A stretch of 64,000 bases of DNA from Microbispora rosea subsp. aerata (GCF_014647835.1 NZ_BMPY01000003.1:62001-126000); one strand, 5' to 3'; positions 7,477-16,592 are shown, counted from the stretch's first letter. Notes: generated by a model from the sequence alone, not told the origin. Numbers and translations are program-made.

Positions 7477-8679
7477 ATGAGCGACAAGACCCGAGAGGAC
7501 GGCAACACCCGTAAGGACGACAAGGCCAGGGAGTACGACCGGATCCGGGAGGACACGGCGCGGCGGCTCGACCGGGCCATGGGCAGCCTGGGCACGGCCG
7601 CGATGGCCCGGATGGAGGAGCGGCTGGCCTGGTATCGCGCGTTGTCGGCGGAGGACAGGTCGTGGGTCGGCCTGGTCGCGCAGGCCGGCATCGCGGCGTT
7701 CGTGGAGTGGTTCGGCCACGCGGGCGAGGGCCGGCCGACGCCGAGCATCGAGTTCTTCGGCACCGCCCCGCGCGAGCTCAAGCGCAGCGTCTCGCTGCAG
7801 CAGACGGTCGACCTCGTCCGCATCGTCGTGGAGGTCGTCGAGGCCCAGGTCGAGGAGCTGGCCGCGCCCGGCGGCGCGGAGCTGCTGCGGAACGCGATGC
7901 TGCGCTACACGCGCGACGTCGCCTTCGCCGCCGCCCAGGTGTACGCCAGGGAGGCCGAGGCCCGCGGCTCGTGGGACGCGCGGCTGGAGGCGCTGATCGT
8001 GGACGCGCTGGTGCGCGGCCAGGTCGACGACGGGCTGCACTCGTGGGCCGCCGCGCTCGGCTGGACCTCGGCGCCGGTCGTCGTCTTCGCCGGGTACGCC
8101 CCCGACGAGGACCCGCAGAGCGTCATCGACGGGCTGCGCGACAAGGGGCGGCGGCTCGGCCACGAGCTGCTCGCCGGGGTGCAGGGCGACCGGCTCATCG
8201 TCATCGTGGGCGGCGCGGACGGCGTCAAGGACGCGGCGCGCGGCGTGGTGGCGCGCTTCGGCCCGGGGCCCGTGGTGATCGGGCCGGAGGTGCCCGACCT
8301 GCACGCCGCGGCGAGGTCGGCCCGCGCCGCCATCGCGGGCCTGCGCGCCGCCGCCGGCTGGCCCGACGCCCCGCGCCCGGTGCTCGCCGAGGACCTGCTG
8401 GCCGAGCGCGCGCTGGACGGCGACGAGGACGCCAGGACCCAGCTTGTGGAGAACGTCTACAAACCGCTCGCCGGAACCCCGCTGCTCGACACGCTCGCGA
8501 CGTACCTGGAGCAGGGGACCTCGCTGGAGGCGACCGCCCGGCTGCTGTTCGTCCACCCCAACACGGTGCGGTACCGTCTCCGTAAGATCACCGAACTGAC
8601 CGGGTATCAGCCCACCGAGGGACGATCCGCATTCACCCTTCAGGTGGGTCTCATACTCGGGCGCCTGTCCGTAACCTGA
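7477..8679 (+). CDS. fasR: PucR-family regulator FasR, activator of fatty acid synthesis genes
   Basis: 400 residues from ATG 7477; an in-frame GTG at 7384 would give 431. The C-terminus carries the PucR-type HTH (SLEATARLLFVHPNTVRYRL, about residues 350-370). The middle resembles the GGDEF-like dimerisation part of the family (RLIVIVGGADGVKDAARGVV). In Streptomyces coelicolor the same protein type sits directly before fabD-fabH-acpP-fabF and activates that operon; here order, orientation and neighbours are the same. The start is uncertain because neither candidate has a strong RBS. The 117 bp before fabD should contain its binding site, but I could not identify it by eye. Confidence 0.88.
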   Translation: MSDKTREDGNTRKDDKAREYDRIREDTARRLDRAMGSLGTAAMARMEERLAWYRALSAEDRSWVGLVAQAGIAAFVEWFGHAGEGRPTPSIEFFGTAPRELKRSVSLQQTVDLVRIVVEVVEAQVEELAAPGGAELLRNAMLRYTRDVAFAAAQVYAREAEARGSWDARLEALIVDALVRGQVDDGLHSWAAALGWTSAPVVVFAGYAPDEDPQSVIDGLRDKGRRLGHELLAGVQGDRLIVIVGGADGVKDAARGVVARFGPGPVVIGPEVPDLHAAARSARAAIAGLRAAAGWPDAPRPVLAEDLLAERALDGDEDARTQLVENVYKPLAGTPLLDTLATYLEQGTSLEATARLLFVHPNTVRYRLRKITELTGYQPTEGRSAFTLQVGLILGRLSVT

Positions 8680-8796
8680 GCCGGGGCACTTAACCCCCTC
8701 GACACCGAAACTGTAGGTACCCCACAACTCAGCGGCCACAAAGTTCGTTCGGATCTCTATCAGTGTGGTGAACCTCTACAGGGCAGGGTTGAGTAC

Positions 8797-9693
8797 GTGC
8801 TCGTCATCGTCGCTCCGGGCCAAGGCGCCCAAACCCCAGGATTTCTCAGTCCGTGGCTCGAGATCCCCGAGTTCCGCGAGCGGATCTCCGCGTGGTCGGA
8901 GATCGTGGAGCTCGACCTCGTGGCGTACGGAACCACCGCCGACGCCGACGAGATCCGCGACACCGCCGTGGCCCAGCCCCTGCTCGTGGCGGCCGCGCTG
9001 GCGTCGTTCGAGACGCTCGGGATCCGGCCGGACATCGTTGCCGGGCACAGCGTGGGCGAGCTCGCCGCGGCGGCGATCGCCGGGGTGCTGACCCCGGAGC
9101 AGGCCCTCGCCCTGGTGCGCGAGCGCGGCAGGGCCATGGCCAAGGCCGCCGCCGTCACCGAGACCGGCATGAGCGCGGTGCTCGGCGGCGCCGAGGAGGA
9201 CGTCCTGGCCGCGATCGACAAGCACGGGCTGACCCCCGCGAACATGAACGGCGCGGGCCAGATCGTCGTCGGCGGCACGCGGGCGCAGCTGGAGGCCTTC
9301 GCGGCCGAGCCGCCGGAGAAGGCGCGAGTGCGGCCCCTGTCCGTCGCCGGCGCCTTCCACACGGTCCACATGGCTCCCGCCGTGGACCACATGCGCGCCG
9401 AGGCCGCGGCGCTCACCCCCGCGGACCCGTCGGTCACGCTGCTGTCCAACTCCGACGGCGGGGCCGTCGCCTCGGGAGCCGAGTTCCTGGACCGGCTGGT
9501 GAACCAGGTGGCCAACCCGGTCCGCTGGGACGCCTGCATGGCGACCATGACCGAGCGCGGCGTCACCACCATGATCGAACTGCTTCCCGGCGGCACGCTG
9601 ACCGGCCTGGCCCGGCGGGCCATGCCCGGCGTGAAGACCGTGGCGCTCAAGACTCCCAGTGACCTCGACACCGCCCGGGAGGTGCTCCAGTGA
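8797..9693 (+). CDS. fabD: Malonyl-CoA:ACP transacylase
   Basis: 298 residues from GTG (VLVIVAPGQGAQTPGF). The nucleophile is Ser85 in GHSVGE, the catalytic His is about residue 188 in VAGAFHTVHM, and QGAQ near the N-terminus forms the oxyanion hole. It transfers malonyl from CoA to ACP for type II fatty acid synthesis. It is first in the fab operon, and its stop overlaps the fabH start by four bases, so the two are translationally coupled. Confidence 0.96.
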   Translation: MLVIVAPGQGAQTPGFLSPWLEIPEFRERISAWSEIVELDLVAYGTTADADEIRDTAVAQPLLVAAALASFETLGIRPDIVAGHSVGELAAAAIAGVLTPEQALALVRERGRAMAKAAAVTETGMSAVLGGAEEDVLAAIDKHGLTPANMNGAGQIVVGGTRAQLEAFAAEPPEKARVRPLSVAGAFHTVHMAPAVDHMRAEAAALTPADPSVTLLSNSDGGAVASGAEFLDRLVNQVANPVRWDACMATMTERGVTTMIELLPGGTLTGLARRAMPGVKTVALKTPSDLDTAREVLQ

Positions 9694-10646
9694 GGCTCGG
9701 CCAAGGCGCCCCCGCGGCGAGGATCCTCGCCTTCGGCGGCTATCAGCCCGCCCAGATCGTCACCAACGACGACCTCGCCGCCCGGCTCGACACGAGCGAC
9801 GAGTGGATCCAGAGCCGTGTCGGCATCAAGGAACGCCGCGTGGCGGGCCCGCACGAGTCGGAGATCGACCTCGCGGTGCAGGCGGGCGGCAAGGCCCTGG
9901 CGGCCAGCGGCCTGTCCAGCGACGACATCGACCTGGTGATCGTGGCGACCTGCACGATCGAGGCCCCCATCCCCAACGCCGCCGGCCGCGTCGCCCACCG
10001 GCTGGGCATCACCGCCCCCGGCGCCTTCGACCTGAACGCCGCTTGCGCCGGGTTCTGCTACGCGCTGTCGGCCGCGTCCGACGCCGTACGGTCGGGGTCG
10101 GCGACCAACGTGCTGGTCGTGGGCAGCGAGAAGCTCACCCAGTGGGTCGACCCCGAGGACCGGTCGACCGCTGTGATCTTCGCCGACGGCGCGGGCGCCG
10201 CGGTCGTCGGCCCCTCCGACCGGCCGGGCATCGGCCCGGTCGCCTGGGGCAGCGCCGGCGACAAGGCCGAGGCCATCAAGATCAAGGACCGCCGGTCCTT
10301 CCTCTACCAGGAAGGCCAGACGGTGTTCCGCTGGGCCACCACCGCGCTTCACCCGGTGGCCAAGCTCGCCTGCGAGCGCGCGGGCGTGGACCCCGCCGAC
10401 CTGGCCGCCTTCGTCCCCCACCAGGCGAACCTGCGGATCGTCGAGGCCATCGCGCGCAAGCTGGGCGCCGACAACGCCGTCATCGCCAAGGACATCGTGC
10501 TCGCAGGCAACACCTCCGCCGCGTCGATCCCGCTCGCGCTCTCGCGCATGATCGAGCGTGGCGAGGTCCAGTCGGGCGGCCTGGCCCTGCTGCTGGGCTT
10601 CGGCGCCGGACTCACCTACGCCTCCCAGGTGATCGAGATCCCCTGA
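9690..10646 (+). CDS. fabH: Beta-ketoacyl-ACP synthase III
   Basis: 318 residues. The GTG start lies within the fabD stop (GTGA overlap). The Cys-His-Asn triad is Cys119 (NAACAGFCYA), His244 (VPHQANLRI) and Asn274 (LAGNTSAASIPL). It condenses an acyl-CoA primer with malonyl-ACP; actinomycete FabH enzymes usually accept branched primers, giving iso/anteiso acids. The N-terminus also shows TSDEWIQSRVGIKERR, typical of the family. Confidence 0.96.
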   Translation: MRLGQGAPAARILAFGGYQPAQIVTNDDLAARLDTSDEWIQSRVGIKERRVAGPHESEIDLAVQAGGKALAASGLSSDDIDLVIVATCTIEAPIPNAAGRVAHRLGITAPGAFDLNAACAGFCYALSAASDAVRSGSATNVLVVGSEKLTQWVDPEDRSTAVIFADGAGAAVVGPSDRPGIGPVAWGSAGDKAEAIKIKDRRSFLYQEGQTVFRWATTALHPVAKLACERAGVDPADLAAFVPHQANLRIVEAIARKLGADNAVIAKDIVLAGNTSAASIPLALSRMIERGEVQSGGLALLLGFGAGLTYASQVIEIP

Positions 10647-10710
10647 GGAAGCCTGTACGGCCCGCCGTACAGACCTGGGGCGACCCAGGAAACCCGGAAG
10701 ACAGAAAATC

Positions 10711-10716
10711 CAAGGA
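10711..10716 (+). promoter_or_regulatory. Strong RBS of acpP
   Basis: AAGGAG lies 11 bases before the acpP ATG. It is one of the best Shine-Dalgarno matches in the window, fitting the high ACP demand of the pathway. Confidence 0.6.
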
Positions 10717-10727
10717 GTAGTCGCGAC

Positions 10728-10967
10728 ATGGCACTGACCGAGCAGGAGATCCTCGCCGGCCTCGGCAAGATCATCAACGAGATCACCGGCATTTCGGCCG
10801 ACGAGGTCACCCCGGAGAAGAGCTTCGTGGACGACCTGGACATCGACTCGCTCTCCATGGTCGAGATCGCCGTCGCGGCCCAGGACGAGTTCGGCGTCGA
10901 GATCCCCGACGACCAGCTCAAGCACCTGAAGACCGTCAAGGACGTCATCAACTTCATCCAGGCCTAG
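10728..10967 (+). CDS. acpP: Acyl carrier protein
   Basis: 79 residues, acidic and helical, with the phosphopantetheine site Ser41 in DDLDIDSLSMVEI. It carries the growing acyl chain between Fab enzymes. It lies 81 bp after fabH and, unusually, 373 bp before fabF, because the intervening gap contains a repeat element described separately. Confidence 0.96.
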   Translation: MALTEQEILAGLGKIINEITGISADEVTPEKSFVDDLDIDSLSMVEIAVAAQDEFGVEIPDDQLKHLKTVKDVINFIQA

Positions 10968-11340
10968 GTCGAGTCCGACAAATCGCGGCCCCGCCGCGTG
11001 CGGCTCAGGCGGCTCCTCGCCGCGATGTCGCCCCACCCCCGCGAAGATCGCTCGCAGGCGGTCTCCGCGGGACCCGGAGTCGTCGCCCATAGCTCTCGCT
11101 ATGGGCATCTCCTCCGCCTTTCGGCGCATCCATCTGAAACCCCGTTCGCGACGGGCGGCATTTGCCGGGCACCCCTGGTGCCCCTCCCGCCGGCCTTCGC
11201 CCATCAGGGCGGGTCTCGGCGGTCGCGGCACTCGTCGTACGACGACCGCGCGGACGTGCCCGCCCCGCCTCCGGCGAGGCGTCAGGGCGCGTCCGGCCCC
11301 CTTTTTTTCACGCCCCGAACATCAAGAGGAGTGCAGTCAA
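10968..11340 (+). other. Expanded acpP-fabF intergenic region rich in inverted repeats
   Basis: No gene is supported in these 373 bases. They hold a hairpin-bearing repeat copy (about 11010-11117), a 7-bp hairpin GGGCACC/GGTGCCC (11167-11183), a 14-bp palindrome TCGTCGTACGACGA (11232-11245), a CGCCTC/GAGGCG hairpin near 11272-11286, and a run of seven T at 11302-11308. The RBS of fabF (AAGAGGAG, 11324-11331) ends the region. The hairpins and T run may attenuate transcription into fabF. Confidence 0.6.
11010..11117 (+). repeat. Dispersed hairpin repeat, copy C (inside the fab operon)
   Basis: By eye this is a shortened, inverted relative of the two repeats at 36614-36750 and 36751-36900. Shared blocks, in order, are CTCGCCGC..TGTCGCCCCACCC, GATCGCTCGC and GGAGTCGTCGCCCAT. 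The last block leads into a perfect 9-bp stem, GCCCATAGC (11085-11093) and GCTATGGGC (11098-11106). No coding capacity. It probably belongs to a MITE- or REP-like family. Confidence 0.65.
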
Positions 11341-12573
11341 GTGAGTAAGGACCGGGTACGTGTCGTAGTCACCGGGCTCGGCGCGACGACGCCCCTCGGT
11401 GGAGACGTCGCATCGACCTGGTCGGCGCTCCTCGAGGGGCGGTCGGGCATCCGCACGCTCACCGAGGACTGGGTCGACACCGTGCCGGTGAAGTTCGCCG
11501 GTGTGGCGGCCGTCGACCCCGGCGAGGTTCTCCCCCGCCCCGAGGCCAGGAGGCTCGACCGCGCGGAGCAGTTCGCGCTGATCGCCGCCAGGCAGGCCTG
11601 GCAGGACGCCGGCGCCCCCGAGGTCGACGGGGAGCGGCTCGGCGTGGTGGTCGGCAGCGGCATCGGCGGGATCGGAACGATCCTGTCCGCCTACGACCTC
11701 TACCGGGAGAAGGGCTGGAACCGGCTGTCGCCGTTCACCGTGCCCATGCTCATGCCCAACGGCTCGGCCGGCTGGATCAGCATCGAGCTGGGAGCCAAGG
11801 CCGGCGCGCACGCCACGGTCAGCGCCTGCGCCACCGGCGCCGAGTCCATCGGCTACGGCATCGACATGATCCGCTCGGGCCGGGCCGACATCGTGGTCGC
11901 CGGCGGCACCGAGGCGGCGATCCACGGCCTGAACATGGCGTCGTTCGCCGCGGCGCGGGCCATGTCGACCCGCAACGACGAGCCCGAGCGCGCCTCCCGC
12001 CCCTTCGACAAGGGCCGCGACGGCTTCGTGCTCGGCGAGGGCGCGGGCATCGTGGTGCTGGAGTCGGAGGAGCACGCCCGGGCCCGCGGCGCCCGCATCT
12101 ACGCCGTGGCCGCCGGAGCCGGTTACACCAGCGACGCCCACCACATCACCGCGCTCGACCCGGACGGCAAGGGCGGCAGGGAGGCCATGCTCCGGGCCCT
12201 CAGGAACGCGGATCTCTCCCCGTCGGACGTCGTCCACGTCAACGCCCACGCGACGTCGACCCCGCTCGGCGACGAGATCGAGGCCCGGGCGATCAAGGAG
12301 GCCATCGGCGGCCACGCGATCGTCACCGCCACCAAGTCGATGACCGGCCACCTCCTCGGCGGCGCCGGCGGCATCGAGTCGATCTTCACGATCCTCGCCC
12401 TGCACGAGCGGATCGTGCCGCCCATCGCGAACCTGGACGACCCGGCCGACGGCATCGAGGTCGACCTCGTACGCGGCGAACCCCGCAAGCTCGAGGGCGA
12501 CCACCTCGCCGCGATCAACAACTCCTTCGGGTTCGGCGGACACAACGTCGCCGTGGCCTTCACGACGTATTGA
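11341..12573 (+). CDS. fabF: Beta-ketoacyl-ACP synthase II
   Basis: 410 residues from the GTG at 11341 (VSKDRVRVVVTGLGATTPLG), with AAGAGGAG nine bases upstream. The upstream open extension is non-coding repeat sequence. The Cys-His-His active site is Cys163 (SACATGAES), His303 (VNAHATSTPLGD) and His337 (MTGHLLGGAGG). The C-terminus is NNSFGFGGHNVAVAF. It performs chain elongation with malonyl-ACP. It is followed 14 bp later by the carboxylase gene. Confidence 0.96.
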   Translation: MSKDRVRVVVTGLGATTPLGGDVASTWSALLEGRSGIRTLTEDWVDTVPVKFAGVAAVDPGEVLPRPEARRLDRAEQFALIAARQAWQDAGAPEVDGERLGVVVGSGIGGIGTILSAYDLYREKGWNRLSPFTVPMLMPNGSAGWISIELGAKAGAHATVSACATGAESIGYGIDMIRSGRADIVVAGGTEAAIHGLNMASFAAARAMSTRNDEPERASRPFDKGRDGFVLGEGAGIVVLESEEHARARGARIYAVAAGAGYTSDAHHITALDPDGKGGREAMLRALRNADLSPSDVVHVNAHATSTPLGDEIEARAIKEAIGGHAIVTATKSMTGHLLGGAGGIESIFTILALHERIVPPIANLDDPADGIEVDLVRGEPRKLEGDHLAAINNSFGFGGHNVAVAFTTY

Positions 12574-12587
12574 CAAGGGAGTCTCGA

Positions 12588-14006
12588 ATGACAGTGCTGG
12601 ACAGCAGGACGGTGGCCGACGCCGCCGAAGCGGCCGCCGTCGACCCTCGTGACCCCCTGGTGCGCCTCGGCCACCTGCTGGACGAGGGCTCGATTCGGCC
12701 GATCTCCCCCGAGGACAAGAGCGGCGTGCTCGCGGTGAGCGGGCGCATCGAGGGCGTGCCGGTCGTGGCGTTCTGCAGCGACGCCCGCGTCCAGGGCGGC
12801 GCGATGGGCGCGGAGGGCTGCGAGCACATCGTCCACGCCTACGACGTCGCCGTACGCGAGCGGGTGCCGATCATCGGCGTGTGGCACTCCGGCGGCGCCC
12901 GGCTCGCCGAGGGCGCGGAGTCGCTGCACGCGGTCGGCCGGGTGTTCGCCGCCATGACCAAGGCGTCCGGCATCGTTCCGCAGATCTCCGTCGTGGTCGG
13001 CCCGGTGGCCGGCGGCGGCGCCTACGGCCCGGCCCTGACCGACATCGTGATCCTCGCCGACAACGGCCGCATCTTCGTCACCGGCCCCGACGTCGTGCGC
13101 AGCGTGACCGGCGAGCAGACCGACATGGCCGCGCTCGGCGGGCCGGAGCCGCACAGCAAGCGCAGCGGCGTCGTCCACGTCGTCGCCAAGAGCGAAGGCG
13201 ACGCCCTGCTCAGGGCCCGCCAGCTCGCCTGTCTGCTCGGCCACCAGGGCCGCATGCGCGAGGTGGACGAGGTCGACTTCAGCAGCCTGCTCCCCGACAA
13301 CCCCCGCCGGGCGTACGACGTGCACCCGCTGGTGAACGGCCTGCTCGACGAGCCCGGCGTGGAGCTGCACCCGAAGTGGGCCCCGAACATCGTCACCACC
13401 CTGGGCCGGCTCGGCGGCCGCACGGTCGGCGTCATCGCCAACAACCCGATGCGGCTCGGCGGCTGCCTCGACTCCACCTCCGCCGAGAAGGCCGCCCGTT
13501 TCGTCCGGATGTGTGATGCCTTCGGGGTGCCGCTGGTGGTGCTCGTGGACGTGCCCGGCTACCTGCCCGGTGTCGGCCAGGAGCACGACGGCATCGTCCG
13601 GCGCGGCGCGAAGCTGCTGCACGCGTTCGCCGAGGCGTCGGTGCCGAGGGTGACACTGATCACGCGCAAGGCGTTCGGCGGCGCGTACATCGCGATGAAC
13701 TCCCGTTCGCTCGGCGCGACCCGGGTGTTCGCCTGGCCGACCGCCGAGGTGGCGGTCATGGGCGCGGTCGCGGCGGTCCGCATCCTCAAGCGGCGCGAGC
13801 TCGCCGCCGTCCCCGAGGAGGAGCGCTCCGCGCTCGAGGCCAAGCTGGCCGAGGAGCACGAGAAGACGGCGGGCGGTCTCCAGCGCGCCCTCGACCTCGG
13901 CGTGATCGACGAGGTGATCGAGCCGGCCAAGACGCGCGGCCTGATCGCCCGGGTGCTCACCCAGGCCACCCCGGCCCGCGGCGCCCACGGCAACATCCCG
14001 CTCTGA
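12588..14006 (+). CDS. Acyl-CoA carboxylase carboxyltransferase (beta) subunit, AccD6-like
   Basis: 472 residues from the ATG at 12588 (RBS AAGGGAG). It shows crotonase-fold carboxyltransferase motifs in both halves: GGARLAEGAESL and GPVAGGGAYGPALTD in the N-terminal half, VPGYLPGVGQEHDG, KAFGGAYIAMNSRSLG and AVMGAVAAVRIL in the C-terminal half. It transfers carboxyl from biotin to acetyl- or propionyl-CoA, supplying malonyl-CoA. It directly follows fabF, as accD6 follows the fab/kas genes in mycobacteria; from memory the Streptomyces fab operon ends at fabF. The biotinylated alpha subunit is not in the window. Confidence 0.92.
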   Translation: MTVLDSRTVADAAEAAAVDPRDPLVRLGHLLDEGSIRPISPEDKSGVLAVSGRIEGVPVVAFCSDARVQGGAMGAEGCEHIVHAYDVAVRERVPIIGVWHSGGARLAEGAESLHAVGRVFAAMTKASGIVPQISVVVGPVAGGGAYGPALTDIVILADNGRIFVTGPDVVRSVTGEQTDMAALGGPEPHSKRSGVVHVVAKSEGDALLRARQLACLLGHQGRMREVDEVDFSSLLPDNPRRAYDVHPLVNGLLDEPGVELHPKWAPNIVTTLGRLGGRTVGVIANNPMRLGGCLDSTSAEKAARFVRMCDAFGVPLVVLVDVPGYLPGVGQEHDGIVRRGAKLLHAFAEASVPRVTLITRKAFGGAYIAMNSRSLGATRVFAWPTAEVAVMGAVAAVRILKRRELAAVPEEERSALEAKLAEEHEKTAGGLQRALDLGVIDEVIEPAKTRGLIARVLTQATPARGAHGNIPL

Positions 14007-14131
14007 CGACCCGGCGGGCCGTCCGCCGACGTTCACCGGTCCCGGTGAGCAAGGCGGACAGCGAGCGCCAGGAGCGTCGCGAGCAGCGGACGCCCCTTCC
14101 GGCCCGTCACAAGGCCGGTGGAAGGTCACCG

Positions 14132-14171
14132 GCGGAAGCGCCGGTCCCCTCTCGGGGACCGGCGCTTCCGC
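14132..14171 (+). terminator. Terminator hairpin after the fab operon
   Basis: A perfect 18-bp stem: left arm 14132-14149, loop TCTC, right arm 14154-14171. There is only a short T run afterwards (CGCTTTCCC), as is usual in actinomycetes. It separates the fatty acid operon from the nitric oxide reductase gene. Confidence 0.8.
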
Positions 14172-14288
14172 GCTTTCCCGGGCAGTTCCCAGGCTCGGCC
14201 CGCCCGGGCGGGCGTGTCTCCTCGACCCGTACGGCGGGCGCCCGATAGGAGTAGGGCATCTCCCCCTCCTGATCGGAAACGGTGATCG

Positions 14289-16592
14289 ATGCTTCCAGGG
14301 GCGGGGACGCGCAGACGGGTTCTGGTCTCCAGGCGCTGGATTCAGGCAGCGGCGCTGGTGGCGGTGTTCGGGTTCTTCGTCATGGGGCTGCTCGCCTTCC
14401 GTACCTACACCGCGGGGCCGCCCGTGCCGCGGCTGGTGGTGAGCGAGTCCGGGCAGGAGTTGTTCACCGGCCGCGACGTCGCCGAAGGCCAGAAGGTCTT
14501 CCTCGCCAACGGGCTCATGCAGTACGGGTCGGTGCTCGGGCACGGGGGCTACCTCGGGCCGGATTTCACGGCCGACTACCTGCGCCGCGCCGCCACCGCC
14601 GCGTTGCGCGCCCACGGCGGCGGCGACCGGGCCCGTGAGCAGGTCAGGCAGGAGTTCCGGGCCAACCGCTACGACCCCCGTACGGGGGTGTTGACCTACA
14701 CGCGGGCGCAGGCGGACGCCTTCACCGCGCTGACCCGGCACTATCGCGGCTACTTCGCCGATCCCCGTACGGACAAGGGGCTGCGCCCGAACGCGATCAC
14801 CGACCCGCGGCAGATCCACCAGCTCACCGCGTTCCTGTCCTGGACGGCCTGGATCGCCTCGGCCGAACGGCCCGGCGCGGGCTACTCCTACACCAACAAC
14901 TGGCCCGCCGAGCCGTTGGTCGGCAACGCGCCGACCGCCGACATCGTGCTGTGGAGCGTGGTGTCGCTGGTCGCCCTGCTGGTGGGCATCGGGGCGCTGT
15001 TCGGGGCGGTCGGCCGGTGGGGCGGCCACCTGGGCTGGCGAGGCCGCCAGGCGGAGACCATCGACTTCCGCTCCCCCGACCGGGTGGCGCTCACTCCCGC
15101 CCAGCGGGTCACCGCGTACTTCTTCCTCGTCGTCGCGCTGCTCTTCCTCGCCCAGGCGCTGCTGGGCGGCGCGACGGAGCACTACCGGGCCGACCTCACG
15201 AGCTTCTTCGGCTTCGACCTGGCCGAGTTGCTGCCCTTCAACCTGGCCCGCACCTGGCACCTGCAGCTGTCGCTGTTTTGGGTGGTGGCCGCCTTCCTCG
15301 CGGCCGGGATCTTCCTGGCCCCGCTCATGGCCGGACACGAGCCGCGCGCGCAGGGGACGCTCGCCTGGACGCTGCTGGCGGCTCTGGTCGTCGTTGCCGC
15401 CGGTTCCCTGATCGCGGAAGGGCTGAGCATCCACGGGTTCGTACGGCCGGGAAACTTCTGGGGCAGCCAGCAGTTCGAATGGCTCGATCTGCCCCGCGTC
15501 TGGCAGATCCTGCTCGCCGCGGGCATGGCGCTGTGGGCGGTGATGATGTGGCGGGCGCTGCGCGCGACCCTGGCGAGGGACAGCCGCGGCAACCTGCCCT
15601 GGCTGTTCTTCCTGTCCGGCCTGGCGATCCCCGGCGTCTACGCGGTCGGTCTGCTGGCCCGGCCCGGCGACACCTTCACCACCACCGATTTCTGGCGGTT
15701 CTGGGTGGTGCACCTGTGGGTGGAGGACTTCCTCGAACTGTTCACCACCGCCATGGTCGCGTACATGTTCGTCCAGCTCGGCGTCGTACGGGAACGGGTC
15801 GCCCTGGTGGTGATCTATCTGGACGTCATCCTCTATTCGGCCGGCGGCGTGATCGGCACCATGCATCACGTGTATTTCAGCGGCGAGCCCGTGGAGCATC
15901 TCGCGCTGGGCGCGTTCTTCTCCGCGATGGAGGTGGTGCCGCTGACCTTCCTGACCGTGGAGGCGTGGTCGTTCGTGCAGCTGGGCGCCCGCCAGCACAT
16001 GGAGTCGCGCACCCCCTTCCCGCACCGCTGGGCGGTGATGTTCCTGGTCGCCGTGGGCTTTTGGAACTTCCTCGGGGCCGGCGTCTTCGGCTTCCTCATC
16101 AACCTGCCGATCGTCTCCTACTACGAGATCGGCACCGGCCTGACCGCCAACCACGCGCACGCCTCGATGATGGGCGTGTACGGCATGCTCGCCGTCGCCC
16201 TGGGCCTGTTCACGCTGCGTTACCTGATCCCCGCCGACCGGTGGCCGGAGAGATGGGCCAAGGTCTCCTTCTGGTCCCTCAACATCGGCCTGGCCTGGAT
16301 GTGCTTCGCCACCCTGCTGCCGCTCGGCCTGCTGCAGCTTCATGAGTCGGTGGCCTCCGGCTACTTCGAGGCGCGCTCGCTGGGCTACCTCACCGGTGAT
16401 CCCAACACCCTGCTGGAGTGGCTGCGCCTGCCCGGCGACGCGTTGTTCATCGCCGGCGGCGTGCTGCCCTTCTGCCGGATCGCCTGGCTCGGCGTACGCC
16501 ACCGGGGTCGCCCGGCCGCGGCCGACCCGGCCACGGGGGTCACCCCCGCGCCCCGGCTGTCGGACATCCGAGAGCCGGTGGACACGGCATGA
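14289..16592 (+). CDS. norZ: Quinol-dependent nitric oxide reductase (qNor)
   Basis: 767 residues, the length of single-subunit qNor. The N-terminal TM (about 17-37) and a periplasmic segment of about 200 residues containing ANGLMQYGSVLGHGGYLGPD replace the NorC subunit. The catalytic domain then has about 12 TM helices with the expected ligands: TWHLQLSLFW, VVHLWVEDFLELFTT (His plus the Glu near the FeB site), GTMHHVYFSG and ANHAHASMMGVYG. It reduces 2 NO to N2O using menaquinol; an isolated qNor usually serves NO detoxification. No NsrR- or FNR-like gene is adjacent. It overlaps the next gene by four bases. Confidence 0.93.
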   Translation: MLPGAGTRRRVLVSRRWIQAAALVAVFGFFVMGLLAFRTYTAGPPVPRLVVSESGQELFTGRDVAEGQKVFLANGLMQYGSVLGHGGYLGPDFTADYLRRAATAALRAHGGGDRAREQVRQEFRANRYDPRTGVLTYTRAQADAFTALTRHYRGYFADPRTDKGLRPNAITDPRQIHQLTAFLSWTAWIASAERPGAGYSYTNNWPAEPLVGNAPTADIVLWSVVSLVALLVGIGALFGAVGRWGGHLGWRGRQAETIDFRSPDRVALTPAQRVTAYFFLVVALLFLAQALLGGATEHYRADLTSFFGFDLAELLPFNLARTWHLQLSLFWVVAAFLAAGIFLAPLMAGHEPRAQGTLAWTLLAALVVVAAGSLIAEGLSIHGFVRPGNFWGSQQFEWLDLPRVWQILLAAGMALWAVMMWRALRATLARDSRGNLPWLFFLSGLAIPGVYAVGLLARPGDTFTTTDFWRFWVVHLWVEDFLELFTTAMVAYMFVQLGVVRERVALVVIYLDVILYSAGGVIGTMHHVYFSGEPVEHLALGAFFSAMEVVPLTFLTVEAWSFVQLGARQHMESRTPFPHRWAVMFLVAVGFWNFLGAGVFGFLINLPIVSYYEIGTGLTANHAHASMMGVYGMLAVALGLFTLRYLIPADRWPERWAKVSFWSLNIGLAWMCFATLLPLGLLQLHESVASGYFEARSLGYLTGDPNTLLEWLRLPGDALFIAGGVLPFCRIAWLGVRHRGRPAAADPATGVTPAPRLSDIREPVDTA

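Noticed and set aside
8760-11231. An 823-codon minus-strand open frame
   Set aside because: It is antisense to fabD, fabH and acpP and has no domain; its composition is that of a codon-position shadow.
12123-16502. A 1459-codon open frame on the minus strand
   Set aside because: It lies antisense to fabF, the carboxylase gene and norZ, all with strong family motifs. Its translation is low-complexity His/Gly/Arg-rich, typical of the complement of GC-rich codons.
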